From Lachnospiraceae bacterium (GTDB lineage Bacteria; Bacillota; Clostridia; Lachnospirales; Lachnospiraceae): DNA of 52,345 nucleotides. Positions 1 through 6,906 of the stretch are shown one piece after another (the first letter of the stretch is position 1; each line of letters opens with the position of its first letter). A program made the position numbers and the translations under genes. The notes below the pieces were generated by a model. The model was not told the origin of the DNA, did not search any database, and worked only from the letters and a program-made list of their open reading frames with translations. The stretch is taken from NCBI GenBank assembly GCA_024693545.1, contig JAILKT010000030.1, positions 1 through 52,345 of the forward strand. Reading direction: 5' to 3'.

Positions 1-488
1 CAACTTGGGACAGCTACAAGATTGTTGCATTTAATGATGCTGAAGGTGTTCCCGCAGGAACGATCGCAGATGATATCTCTACAATCTATGCTTGCCGTGT
101 AACAGTTAAGGCTGCTGATGTTCCGGATACAGCACTTATCATCAATGCTGAATCAGCTAACTGGGAACAGCATGATAATCCCGGATGGGAAGCTTCGGGT
201 GACAATTATGTAGCTACTCTTAAGAAGGATGGTCCTTTCGCTCTTTTCAAGACTCCCGATACATATGCACAGATCTGCTTCGGAACATGGGGTAATGTTG
301 ATATCGAATTAGTAAGTGCAGAGTGGCTTGACAAAGACGGCAACGTTATTAAGGCTTACGGTACAGGTGCAGCAGGTGCTACACTTCCTAAGACCGGCGT
401 TGTTTCGGCAGTTGTATTCTACGGAATCGGCTCTCTTCTTATCGGTGGCGGTGTTGTAGCTACTAAGAAGGCTAGAAAAGAAGCTTAA
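1..488 (+). CDS. LPXTG-anchored surface protein, C-terminal end (partial)
   Basis: The frame beginning at base 3 is open from the window edge to the TAA at 486-488, about 161 codons, so the start lies outside. The C-terminus is a textbook sortase sorting signal: LPKTG (bases 384-398), a hydrophobic stretch of about 20 residues, and a basic tail (KKARKEA). The product should be exported, cleaved between Thr and Gly by sortase A and linked to peptidoglycan. The visible ectodomain is acidic and rich in Ala, Asp and Trp; I do not recognise its fold or ligand. A strong terminator follows, so this ends a transcription unit unrelated to rplU. Confidence 0.85.
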   Translation, partial: TWDSYKIVAFNDAEGVPAGTIADDISTIYACRVTVKAADVPDTALIINAESANWEQHDNPGWEASGDNYVATLKKDGPFALFKTPDTYAQICFGTWGNVDIELVSAEWLDKDGNVIKAYGTGAAGATLPKTGVVSAVVFYGIGSLLIGGGVVATKKARKEA

Positions 489-518
489 TTCATATTATTA
501 TATTTATAATATTTAAGG

Positions 519-552
519 AACAGGGTCATGTTTATCCATGACCCTGTTTTAT
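519..552 (+). terminator. Rho-independent terminator of the LPXTG gene
   Basis: A perfect 12-bp inverted repeat (519-530 with 537-548, loop 531-536) carrying CAGGGTCATG in the left arm, followed by a T-rich run. It lies 30 bp after the stop codon of the surface protein. Confidence 0.9.
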
Positions 553-652
553 CTTACTTTAGAAGGCCTCTTTTTATAATGAATTATGACAGAGTTCGCA
601 TGCCGGACTTGAATATTAATAATATTCTATGAAATTTATTACAAAATCCTCC

Positions 653-681
653 TTGACAAGCTGTATAATTACAAGTAAAAT
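653..681 (+). promoter_or_regulatory. Sigma-A promoter of rplU-prp-rpmA
   Basis: TTGACA (653-658), a 17-bp spacer and TAAAAT (676-681). It predicts transcription from about 688, giving an 80-nt leader before rplU. Confidence 0.8.
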
Positions 682-689
682 ACATTTTG

Positions 690-766
690 TGTGCCGCACA
701 ACGAGGCTCTAAATGTTATGCATAAAACATAACTGCCACAGTTGGCGAGTAATGATGATAGGAGGT
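690..766 (+). ncRNA. Structured rplU leader (candidate L21 leader)
   Basis: The mRNA leader has two short hairpins: GTTATG (715-720) with CATAAC (728-733), and GCCA (735-738) with TGGC (743-746), ending just before the GGAGG ribosome site at 761-765. Rfam describes an L21 leader in Firmicutes that mediates autogenous control by r-protein L21. Position and length fit that element; I cannot run the covariance model, so identity is inferred. Confidence 0.55.
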
Positions 767-771
767 GTCTT

Positions 772-1080
772 ATGTACGCTATTATTGCAACAGGCGGTAA
801 GCAGTACAAGGTAGCTGAAGGTGACATCATCAGAGTTGAAAAGCTCGGGCTTGAAGCCGGAGAAACAGTTACTTTTGATCAGGTTCTTGCTTACAACAAC
901 GGAAGTCTTGTTATCGGTGATCCCATAGTTAAGGGTGCAACTGTAAGCGCAAGTGTTGTTGCTGAAGGTAAGGCTAAAAAGGTTATTGTTTACAGATACA
1001 AGAATAAGTCGGGTTACCACAAGAAAAACGGTCACAGACAGGCATTCACGCAGGTTAAGATTGATAAGATCAATGCGTGA
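772..1080 (+). CDS. rplU: 50S ribosomal protein L21
   Basis: A 102-residue protein of the usual L21 length, beginning MYAIIATGGKQYKV and containing the basic segment YRYKNKSGYHKKNGHRQ typical of L21, which binds 23S rRNA domains in the large subunit. The frame is open further upstream, but the ATG at 772 is preceded by AGGAGG at 760-765 and matches the family start. It is the first gene of rplU-prp-rpmA; its TGA overlaps the possible GTG start of the next gene, so translation is probably coupled. Confidence 0.97.
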   Translation: MYAIIATGGKQYKVAEGDIIRVEKLGLEAGETVTFDQVLAYNNGSLVIGDPIVKGATVSASVVAEGKAKKVIVYRYKNKSGYHKKNGHRQAFTQVKIDKINA

Positions 1081-1082
1081 CG

Positions 1083-1418
1083 ATGGTTTTTATGATTAAA
1101 GTTTCGTTTAAGTATGATCACAATAATGATCCGGTAGGTTTCATCTGTACCGGTCATGCAGGGTTTGCCGCTTTTGGCAAAGACATAGTTTGTGCAGCAG
1201 TTTCGGCACTTGTGATCAATTGCGTCAATTCTGTTTCTCATTTTACTTCATCTGAATATGATCTTGAAAGTGATGAGAAAAAAGGGTATATAAGATTTGT
1301 ACTCAAGGGAGATCCGTCAAAAGAAGCAGTACTTCTTATGAAAAGTCTCGAACTTGGAATAGATGCAATAGTTAATGATGAAGGCAGCAAATATGTTAAG
1401 CTGGTTGATTGGTCCTGA
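1083..1418 (+). CDS. prp: Ribosomal-processing cysteine protease Prp
   Basis: About 111 residues of the YsxB/Prp family. Prp cleaves the N-terminal extension of L27 during ribosome assembly in Firmicutes. The catalytic pair is visible: His25 in TGHAGFA and Cys37 in DIVCAAVSAL (numbered from 1083). The start is uncertain: GTG 1077 overlaps the rplU stop, ATG 1083 and ATG 1092 (MIKVSF, closest to typical family starts) are alternatives, and none has a clear ribosome site, which suggests coupling to rplU. It lies between the two ribosomal protein genes, the standard arrangement, and its substrate is the next gene. Confidence 0.93.
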   Translation: MVFMIKVSFKYDHNNDPVGFICTGHAGFAAFGKDIVCAAVSALVINCVNSVSHFTSSEYDLESDEKKGYIRFVLKGDPSKEAVLLMKSLELGIDAIVNDEGSKYVKLVDWS

Positions 1419-1480
1419 TACAAAATATATGTATCTTTCTGATTACCGGCGTTGAACACTTATTATTGGAGGTGTAAGTC

Positions 1481-1762
1481 ATGTTGAAGATGACATTACA
1501 ATTTTTCGCTCACAAGAAAGGTGTTGGCTCGACGAAGAACGGTAGAGATTCCGAGTCAAAGCGTCTTGGACCCAAGCGTGCTGATGGACAGTTCGTTAAG
1601 GCAGGCAACATTCTTTTTAAGCAGCGTGGAACAAAGATTCATCCCGGAGTTAATGTAGGCAGAGGAAATGATGACTCTTTATTTGCTCTTGTTGACGGTA
1701 CATTAAGATTCGAGAGAAAAGGCAGAGATAAAAAGCAGGCAAGCGTTTATCCCATTGCTTAA
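1481..1762 (+). CDS. rpmA: 50S ribosomal protein L27 (Prp-cleaved precursor)
   Basis: A 93-residue L27. The first nine residues, MLKMTLQFF, followed by [15 protein letters not shown], are the Firmicutes extension; in Staphylococcus aureus Prp cuts after the double Phe, so mature L27 should begin at Ala10. The mature N-terminus reaches toward the peptidyl transferase centre, which is why removal is essential in that organism. The ribosome site GGAGG is at 1468-1472. Transcription appears to end at the following hairpin. Confidence 0.97.
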   Translation: MLKMTLQFFAHKKGVGSTKNGRDSESKRLGPKRADGQFVKAGNILFKQRGTKIHPGVNVGRGNDDSLFALVDGTLRFERKGRDKKQASVYPIA

Positions 1763-1782
1763 TTTTCAAATTGTTCATGTTT

Positions 1783-1819
1783 CAGGGCTTATATGAATAT
1801 ATAAGCCCTGTTGTTCTTT
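1783..1819 (+). terminator. Terminator between rpmA and obgE
   Basis: A perfect 12-bp stem (1783-1794 and 1799-1810; left arm CAGGGCTTATAT, loop GAAT) followed by TTGTTCTTT. The run ends just before the obgE ribosome site (AGGGG at 1821-1825), so obgE expression must come from readthrough or from signals within this region. Confidence 0.8.
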
Positions 1820-1831
1820 AAGGGGAAATCT

Positions 1832-3115
1832 ATGTTTTTAGATACGGCTAAGATTTTTATAAAGTCAGGAAAAGGTGGAGACGGCCATGTAAGCTTTCGA
1901 CGTGAAAAGTTTGTTCCTGACGGGGGACCTGACGGCGGTGACGGCGGAAAAGGCGGAGATGTAGTTTTTGAAGTGGATAAGGGTCTTTCGGCATTGAATG
2001 ATTATCGTTATTCACATAAGTTTTGTGCGCAAAACGGTGAAGACGGAAATAATAAGCGTTGTAGCGGTAAAGACGGAAAAGATCTTATCCTTAAGGTACC
2101 GGAAGGTACCGTTGTCAGAGAAGAAACAACCGGAAAAGTTGTTGCGGATATGTCAGGTGATAATCTTAGACAGGTTGTTCTCAGAGGTGGTCGCGGCGGA
2201 AAAGGGAATATGCATTATGCTACTTCGACTATGCAGGCACCAAAGTATGCCCAACCCGGCCAAACTTCACGTGAGCTTAATGTTATCCTTGAATTAAAAG
2301 TACTTGCCGATGTCGGACTTGTCGGATTTCCGAATGCGGGAAAGTCGACACTTCTTTCACGTGTATCGAATGCTCAGCCTAAAATAGCAAATTATCCATT
2401 TACAACATTAAATCCTATACTCGGAGTAGTTGAAAAAAATGTTACAAAGCCTTTTGTGATCGCTGATATTCCCGGTCTGATCGAAGGTGCGTCAGAAGGA
2501 GTAGGCCTTGGGATCAAGTTTTTAAAACATATTGAAAGAACCAGACTTTTAATTCACATTGTTGATGCTGTTTCACCGGATGAGATCGATCCGAGCGAGG
2601 CTATCGAAAAAATTCGAAATGAACTTTCTTCATACAGTGAGGATCTTTTAAAAAAGCCCTTTGTGATCGCTGTCAATAAGCTTGATGCACTTACTGAGGA
2701 TGAAAGAGAAGATGTTTTAAAATCTGTAAGGGATCATTTTAAAGATAAAGAAGTATTCGGAATATCGGCTGTAAGCGGCGAAGGAATTCCCGAGCTGATC
2801 TCACGTGTCAGCAATCTACTTGAAAATATGAAAGAAGAAATACTTTATTTTGAGCCTGATTTCGTTTATGAAGAGGATTCGGCTGCAGGTCTTCCTTTTA
2901 CAGTTTCATACGATTCCGAAGAGCGTGTATATCTTGTTGACGGACCGAGGATAGAAAGGATGCTTGGATATACGAATCTTACGTCCGAAAAGGGTTTCGA
3001 TTTCTTCCAGAAATTTATGAAAGAAAACGAAATACTGACTCAGCTTGAAGAACTCGGTATAAATGACGGAGATACCGTCAGGATCTATGGATGGGATTTT
3101 ACTTATTATAAATAA
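1832..3115 (+). CDS. obgE: Obg/CgtA GTPase, ribosome assembly
   Basis: A 427-residue Obg-family GTPase with all three domains: the glycine-rich Obg fold (PDGGPDGGDGGKGGD near residue 30), a central G domain with G1 GFPNAGKST, G3 DIPGLIEGA and G4 NKLD, and the C-terminal OCT domain ending GDTVRIYGWDF. Obg binds the 50S subunit and links assembly to nucleotide state. I start at ATG 1832 (MFLDTAKIFIKSG), which follows AGGGGAAA and matches family N-termini; the longer frame from 1811 overlaps the terminator run. In most Clostridia yhbY and nadD follow; here they do not. Confidence 0.96.
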   Translation: MFLDTAKIFIKSGKGGDGHVSFRREKFVPDGGPDGGDGGKGGDVVFEVDKGLSALNDYRYSHKFCAQNGEDGNNKRCSGKDGKDLILKVPEGTVVREETTGKVVADMSGDNLRQVVLRGGRGGKGNMHYATSTMQAPKYAQPGQTSRELNVILELKVLADVGLVGFPNAGKSTLLSRVSNAQPKIANYPFTTLNPILGVVEKNVTKPFVIADIPGLIEGASEGVGLGIKFLKHIERTRLLIHIVDAVSPDEIDPSEAIEKIRNELSSYSEDLLKKPFVIAVNKLDALTEDEREDVLKSVRDHFKDKEVFGISAVSGEGIPELISRVSNLLENMKEEILYFEPDFVYEEDSAAGLPFTVSYDSEERVYLVDGPRIERMLGYTNLTSEKGFDFFQKFMKENEILTQLEELGINDGDTVRIYGWDFTYYK

Positions 3116-3202
3116 GATTGATATTTTTTTGAGTTTGTTTCTAAAGGACATACATTAATCGGCAGGCAGGACCTGTTCTAAAATATATAAGGTATATAAA
3201 TA

Positions 3203-3793
3203 ATGGATGAATATGTCAAAATTATTATAAAGGCAGATGAATATATGCGTAAAAATCTGTCAGAACACAGAGCTTCTCATATCAGAGGAGTGGCGATAGA
3301 ATCACGCAGACTTGCCGTGCGATACGGATATGATCCGCGCAAGGCGTTTCTTGCGGGTTATTTACATGACTGTGCCAAAGGATTTACAAAAGAAGAAAAT
3401 GAGTTTTATGTAAATAAATATAATATTGATGTTCCCGCTGAAGAATGGTCGATCGGAAATTCCCTTATACACTCAAAGGTAGGTGCTTTTTTTGCAAAAG
3501 AGTATTTTGGAGTTGAAGACAAAGAAATATTGGATGCAATATATTATCACACTGTCGGAAGACCTGAAATGACGCTTTTGGATAAGATTGTTTTCACAGC
3601 GGATTATATCGAACCCGAAAGAGACCAGAATTCTTTTGTACCTCTAAGTGTTCTCAGACCTTTATCATACGAGGATCTTGACAAAGCGGTTTGTGAAATT
3701 CTCAGATGCTGTTATGAATATATAACAAAAAAATCCAGCAATTATGTTAGTCCCGATACGAAAAAAACATATGACTATTATATCAATAAATAA
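3203..3793 (+). CDS. yqeK: YqeK-type HD-domain hydrolase
   Basis: A 196-residue HD-superfamily protein. Metal ligands of the family are visible: EHRASHIRGV, the HD pair in GYLHDCAK, HSKVGAFFA, YYHTVGRP and DKIVFTADYIEPER. Characterised YqeK proteins are Ap4A hydrolases giving ADP (symmetrical cleavage), so a role in removing alarmone-like dinucleotides is expected by homology. The gene is followed after 17 bp by rsfS, the conserved pairing. The usual upstream neighbour nadD is absent. The ribosome site is weak (AAGGT near 3190). Confidence 0.88.
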   Translation: MDEYVKIIIKADEYMRKNLSEHRASHIRGVAIESRRLAVRYGYDPRKAFLAGYLHDCAKGFTKEENEFYVNKYNIDVPAEEWSIGNSLIHSKVGAFFAKEYFGVEDKEILDAIYYHTVGRPEMTLLDKIVFTADYIEPERDQNSFVPLSVLRPLSYEDLDKAVCEILRCCYEYITKKSSNYVSPDTKKTYDYYINK

Positions 3794-3810
3794 TTAAAGG
3801 AGAATGCCTG

Positions 3811-4152
3811 ATGGAGAGCTACGATCTTTTAAAAGTTATAAAAAAGGCTATTGATGACAAAAAAGGCGAGGATATTAAGATACTAAATATTGAGAAGCTA
3901 AGCGTTATATGTGATTATTTTGTCATCACACACGGATACAATCAGCCTCAGGTTGAAGCGATTACAGACAGTATTATTGATGAACTCGGCAAAATTGGTG
4001 TATTACCGAAGAGGATCGAGGGACAAAAAAACAGCGGATGGATACTTATTGACTACGGTGATATTGTTGTACACGTTTTTATGAACGATCAAAGAAGCTT
4101 TTATGAGCTTGAAAGAATTTGGAAAGACGCTGAAAACGTATATTTTGACTAA
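3811..4152 (+). CDS. rsfS: Ribosomal silencing factor RsfS
   Basis: 113 residues, usual length for the RsfS/Iojap family. Hallmarks seen are CDYFVITHGYNQPQVEAI, EGQKNSGWILIDYGDIVVHVF and a C-terminal ERIWKDAE. RsfS binds L14 on the 50S subunit and blocks subunit joining, lowering translation during starvation. ATG is preceded by AAGGAGAA. It is the last gene of the obgE-yqeK-rsfS group. Confidence 0.95.
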   Translation: MESYDLLKVIKKAIDDKKGEDIKILNIEKLSVICDYFVITHGYNQPQVEAITDSIIDELGKIGVLPKRIEGQKNSGWILIDYGDIVVHVFMNDQRSFYELERIWKDAENVYFD

Positions 4153-4195
4153 TAAGGGTTTCGGTATATCGTTTTTTATAGATAAAACGAAAATC

Positions 4196-4224
4196 CAAAC
4201 AAAAGTTTGACAACAAAATGTTCG
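4196..4224 (+). promoter_or_regulatory. Candidate LexA operators in the lexA promoter
   Basis: Two overlapping dyads are visible: a perfect CAAAC-AAAA-GTTTG (4196-4209) across the -35, and CAACAAAATGTTCG (4211-4224), whose right half matches the GTTCG half of the Bacillus SOS box. The spacing resembles the CGAAC-N4-GTTCG consensus. Autoregulation of lexA is general; the exact local consensus is inferred. Confidence 0.55.
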
Positions 4225-4235
4225 TATGATAGAAT
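4207..4235 (+). promoter_or_regulatory. Sigma-A promoter of lexA
   Basis: TTGACA (4207-4212), a 17-bp spacer and TAGAAT (4230-4235), overlapped by the candidate SOS dyads. Confidence 0.85.
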
Positions 4236-4273
4236 TTAATTGATATAAATCTTTTTTTTCATTTGGAGGTTAT

Positions 4274-4897
4274 ATGGGCGCTAAAAAATCTAAGCTTCCC
4301 GGAGCTAAACAGCAGCAGATCCTTGATTATATTAAAGAATTTATTATCGAAAGAGGATTTCCCCCTTCGGTTCGTGAAATATGCAACGCTGTTAAGCTTA
4401 GTTCAACATCTACCGTTCATTCCCACCTTTCGGCACTTGAAGAAAAAGGTTATATTAAGCGTGACGGTTCAAAGTCACGTACTATAGAGCTTGTTGACGG
4501 ACAGTTTAATTCACTTCGTAAAGAAGTTGCAAACGTTCCCGTAGTCGGAACTGTTACTGCCGGTATGCCTATTCTTGCCGTTGAAAATCTTGATGGTTAT
4601 TTCCCCATTCCTATTGAATATCTTCCCAATTCCAAGACGTTTATGCTTAAGGTTAAGGGGCAGAGTATGATCAATAAAGGGATATTTGACGGAGACCAGA
4701 TACTTGTTAAGCAGCAGAATGTTGCTCAGAACGGAGACATGGTTGTTGCGCTTATTGATGACAGTGTGACTGTTAAGACCTTTTACAAAGAAAAAGATCA
4801 TATCAGACTTCAACCGGAAAATGATACAATGGATCCTATAATTGTAGATAATTGTGAGATCCTCGGTATAGTTATCGGATTGTTCAGGCTTTATTGA
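4274..4897 (+). CDS. lexA: LexA, SOS-response repressor
   Basis: A 207-residue LexA. The N-terminal winged helix (about residues 8-70) contains [21 protein letters not shown] as the recognition region, split here by its family motif. The S24 peptidase domain has the self-cleavage bond Ala96-Gly97 in VTAGMPI, nucleophile Ser131 (GQSM) and general base Lys168 (TVKTF). RecA filaments on damaged DNA trigger its autocleavage and derepress repair genes. ATG follows TTTGGAGGTTAT. It is transcribed alone from a consensus promoter and converges on the next gene, with 3 bp between the stop codons. Confidence 0.97.
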   Translation: MGAKKSKLPGAKQQQILDYIKEFIIERGFPPSVREICNAVKLSSTSTVHSHLSALEEKGYIKRDGSKSRTIELVDGQFNSLRKEVANVPVVGTVTAGMPILAVENLDGYFPIPIEYLPNSKTFMLKVKGQSMINKGIFDGDQILVKQQNVAQNGDMVVALIDDSVTVKTFYKEKDHIRLQPENDTMDPIIVDNCEILGIVIGLFRLY

Positions 4898-4900
4898 TCT

Positions 4901-5638
4901 TCAGTTGTCGGCAGCCATGCTTTCGGAACTGTAAAATGTCGGGACTCCTGTTTTTACTGCATGAAACATTCTGTCTTTAAATCCGTGGTTTTCATATTCC
5001 AACTTGTTTACAAGTTGTTTGATATATTCTCTTTTGGTATTGCCATCAACGGGACAGGGATTTTTTACGATCGGCAGTTGCATTTTATTGGTAAAACCCT
5101 TAACGTCTGCTTCGTCAACGTACATTAACGGTCGAATGAGCGTTATATCTGTTCTGTCTAGATATGTTACAGGTGCAAAACAATAGAAATGTCCCTCATA
5201 GATAAGTGACATTAAAGCAGTTTCAATTATGTCGTCACGATGGTGTGCATATGCCGATTTATTGCATTTGAGTTCTTTTGCTTTATCATTAAACGCACCT
5301 TTTCGCATTTTTGCACAAAGAGAGCAGGGATTTGATTCGTTCCGTATATCAAATACTACATCCTTGATCTGTGTCCTTATCACTGTATAATTTACATCGA
5401 GCTCTTTACAAAGCTTTTCGATGTTTTCCACATTAAATCCATCAAACCCCAGATCGACAGTAATTGCTTCAATTTCAAATTTCTTTGGATAAAAGCGTCT
5501 TAATCCGGAAAGGGCATATAAAAGAGTAAGTGAGTCTTTCCCGCCGGATATACCGATGGCTATTCTGTCGTTTTCATCTATCATATTATATTCATCTACA
5601 GCTTTTCTGGTGAGACTTAAAAGTCGTCTTAAGGTCAT
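4901..5638 (-). CDS. TtcA-family tRNA thiolation enzyme
   Basis: A 245-residue PP-loop ATPase. It has the pyrophosphate-binding motif GISGGKDSL near residue 30, the Cys pair in NPCSLCAKMRKG, HHRDDIIET and a later Cys in NPCPVDG. TtcA proteins use ATP and a [4Fe-4S] cluster to place sulfur on C32 of tRNA; Gram-positive relatives of this size have not all been tested, so the exact tRNA position is inferred. It is a single-gene unit with its own promoter, divergent from the lipoprotein gene. Confidence 0.85.
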   Translation of the reverse strand: MTLRRLLSLTRKAVDEYNMIDENDRIAIGISGGKDSLTLLYALSGLRRFYPKKFEIEAITVDLGFDGFNVENIEKLCKELDVNYTVIRTQIKDVVFDIRNESNPCSLCAKMRKGAFNDKAKELKCNKSAYAHHRDDIIETALMSLIYEGHFYCFAPVTYLDRTDITLIRPLMYVDEADVKGFTNKMQLPIVKNPCPVDGNTKREYIKQLVNKLEYENHGFKDRMFHAVKTGVPTFYSSESMAADN

Positions 5639-5683
5639 TGTTCTTTCCTCTGATTTCAGTAAAATTTGTTGAACTACCTACTA

Positions 5684-5712
5684 TTTATATGATAGAAAAC
5701 AGTTATAGTCAA
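5684..5712 (-). promoter_or_regulatory. Promoter of the TtcA-like gene
   Basis: On the minus strand TTGACT (5712-5707), a 17-bp spacer and TATAAA (5689-5684), 46 bp upstream of the start codon. Confidence 0.75.
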
Positions 5713-5727
5713 GATTTATAGTATTCT

Positions 5728-5755
5728 TTGATTTTGTAATAAAGTATGGTAAAAT
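5728..5755 (+). promoter_or_regulatory. Candidate promoter of the lipoprotein gene at 5821
   Basis: TTGATT (5728-5733), a 16-bp spacer and TAAAAT (5750-5755), divergent from the TtcA-like promoter. The ribosome site GGGAG lies just before ATG 5821. Confidence 0.55.
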
Positions 5756-5820
5756 AAAACGATGTGGGATATACTTCTCACATATGAATTTATAAATGAA
5801 ATTTACTTTGGGAGATAACG

Positions 5821-6789
5821 ATGAAAGCTAAAAAGATTATATCGGTTTTTCTTGTATTTATTATGATCGCAGCTGTTTTTACGGGATGTTCTTCATCCGA
5901 AAAGGCAATAAATTCAGATACGGAAGTTTCAAAGGATGAAACTCCCGTCAGCACTGATAATAATATCGAAGACAAAAATACTGAATCTGAAAGCGGGACT
6001 GTAACAACTCCGTCGGAATCAAGTGATTCAGTTAAAAATGAAAGTGATATCGAAGCTTCTGACGGTGAAAGTATAACGGAGCAGCAGGATTCTTCGGAAA
6101 TGACCGGTTCGCTTACGATCACTGCCGAAGACGGTGGTGAAGTGAAAGAAGACGGCAACAAATATATACTTACCAAAACCGGTGAGTATCATGTACGTGG
6201 TACATGCGGCAACCGCATCATCTATGTGGATGCTCCCGAACAGGATTTGGATATTCATCTTGAAGGTGTAAGTATGACCTCTGAAATTGGTGCATTGATT
6301 TATGTTGAGAATGCAGAAGAAGTGACGGTTTCTGCAACCGACGGTACAAATAACGAACTTATTGATAACAGACCGGCCAGAGCGAACAAAAACGAAGATG
6401 CCGAATACGGAAATGCTGCTATTTATTCCAAAGACGATCTTAAATTCAAAGGACGCGGACGCCTTACCGTTAAAGGATCGTACAATAACGGAATTGCTTG
6501 CAAGAATGACATTAAGATAAAGAACCTTACTCTTAATGTTACCGCACAAAACAACGGAATCAAAGGAAATGATTCCGTTACGATCGAGTCGGGTAATATT
6601 ACTATAGAAGCAATCGACGGTAACGGCATCAAAACCGAAAATACCCATATCAGCGATAAGGGCAATCAAAAGGGTTATGTTACAATAACCGGTGGCAAGG
6701 TAAACATAACAAGCGGTGATGAGTCTATAGATGCTGCTTACGATCTGATCATCGATTCCAATAATGCATCGGTTGTTAGAAATAAATAA
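5821..6789 (+). CDS. Lipoprotein with a carbohydrate-binding (DUF4353-like) beta-helix domain
   Basis: 322 residues. The type II signal peptide ends in the lipobox VFTGC, so Cys22 should be lipidated and the protein held on the outer face of the membrane. Residues 23-95 are a Ser/Glu/Asp-rich linker. From about residue 95 it has short repeats such as GEYHVRGTCGNRIIYVDA, GNAAIYSKDDLKFKGRG and NNGIKGNDSVTI, typical of the right-handed beta-helix family annotated as carbohydrate-binding domain-containing proteins. It ends at GDESIDAAYDLIID, where many relatives continue, so it may be a short version. The function is not known; cell-surface polymer binding is an inference. Confidence 0.7.
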   Translation: MKAKKIISVFLVFIMIAAVFTGCSSSEKAINSDTEVSKDETPVSTDNNIEDKNTESESGTVTTPSESSDSVKNESDIEASDGESITEQQDSSEMTGSLTITAEDGGEVKEDGNKYILTKTGEYHVRGTCGNRIIYVDAPEQDLDIHLEGVSMTSEIGALIYVENAEEVTVSATDGTNNELIDNRPARANKNEDAEYGNAAIYSKDDLKFKGRGRLTVKGSYNNGIACKNDIKIKNLTLNVTAQNNGIKGNDSVTIESGNITIEAIDGNGIKTENTHISDKGNQKGYVTITGGKVNITSGDESIDAAYDLIIDSNNASVVRNK

Positions 6790-6816
6790 CCGGGTGACCT
6801 GACTGCTGTATTTATC

Positions 6817-6894
6817 TCACTTAGAGAAGATCCTCACATTTTTGAACATGTGGACTGCTTGCGAGCGAGACCATAGTATCAGAGTAATGAGTGA
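6817..6894 (+). promoter_or_regulatory. Potentially structured leader before the GGDEF gene
   Basis: A possible three-way junction: TCACT (6817-6821) with AGTGA (6890-6894), CACAT (6835-6839) with ATGTG (6848-6852), and GCT (6857-6859) with AGC (6864-6866). The closing helix runs into the ribosome site AAAGGA (6894-6899). I cannot match it to a named riboswitch. Confidence 0.3.
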
Positions 6895-6906
6895 AAGGAA
6901 TTGTTT

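Noticed and set aside
1-488. Pseudogene at the window edge lacking a start
   Set aside because: The frame is fully open to the first base and ends in an intact sorting signal; it is simply cut by the window.
6028-6669. Long antisense frame of 213 codons opposite the lipoprotein gene
   Set aside because: The sense frame has a lipobox, ribosome site and repeat domain; the antisense product is Cys- and Ile-rich with no motif, a shadow of codon bias.
6790-6906. Cyclic di-GMP (GEMM) riboswitch before the GGDEF gene
   Set aside because: The conserved GEMM core sequences and tetraloop-receptor layout are not present; only short generic pairings remain.
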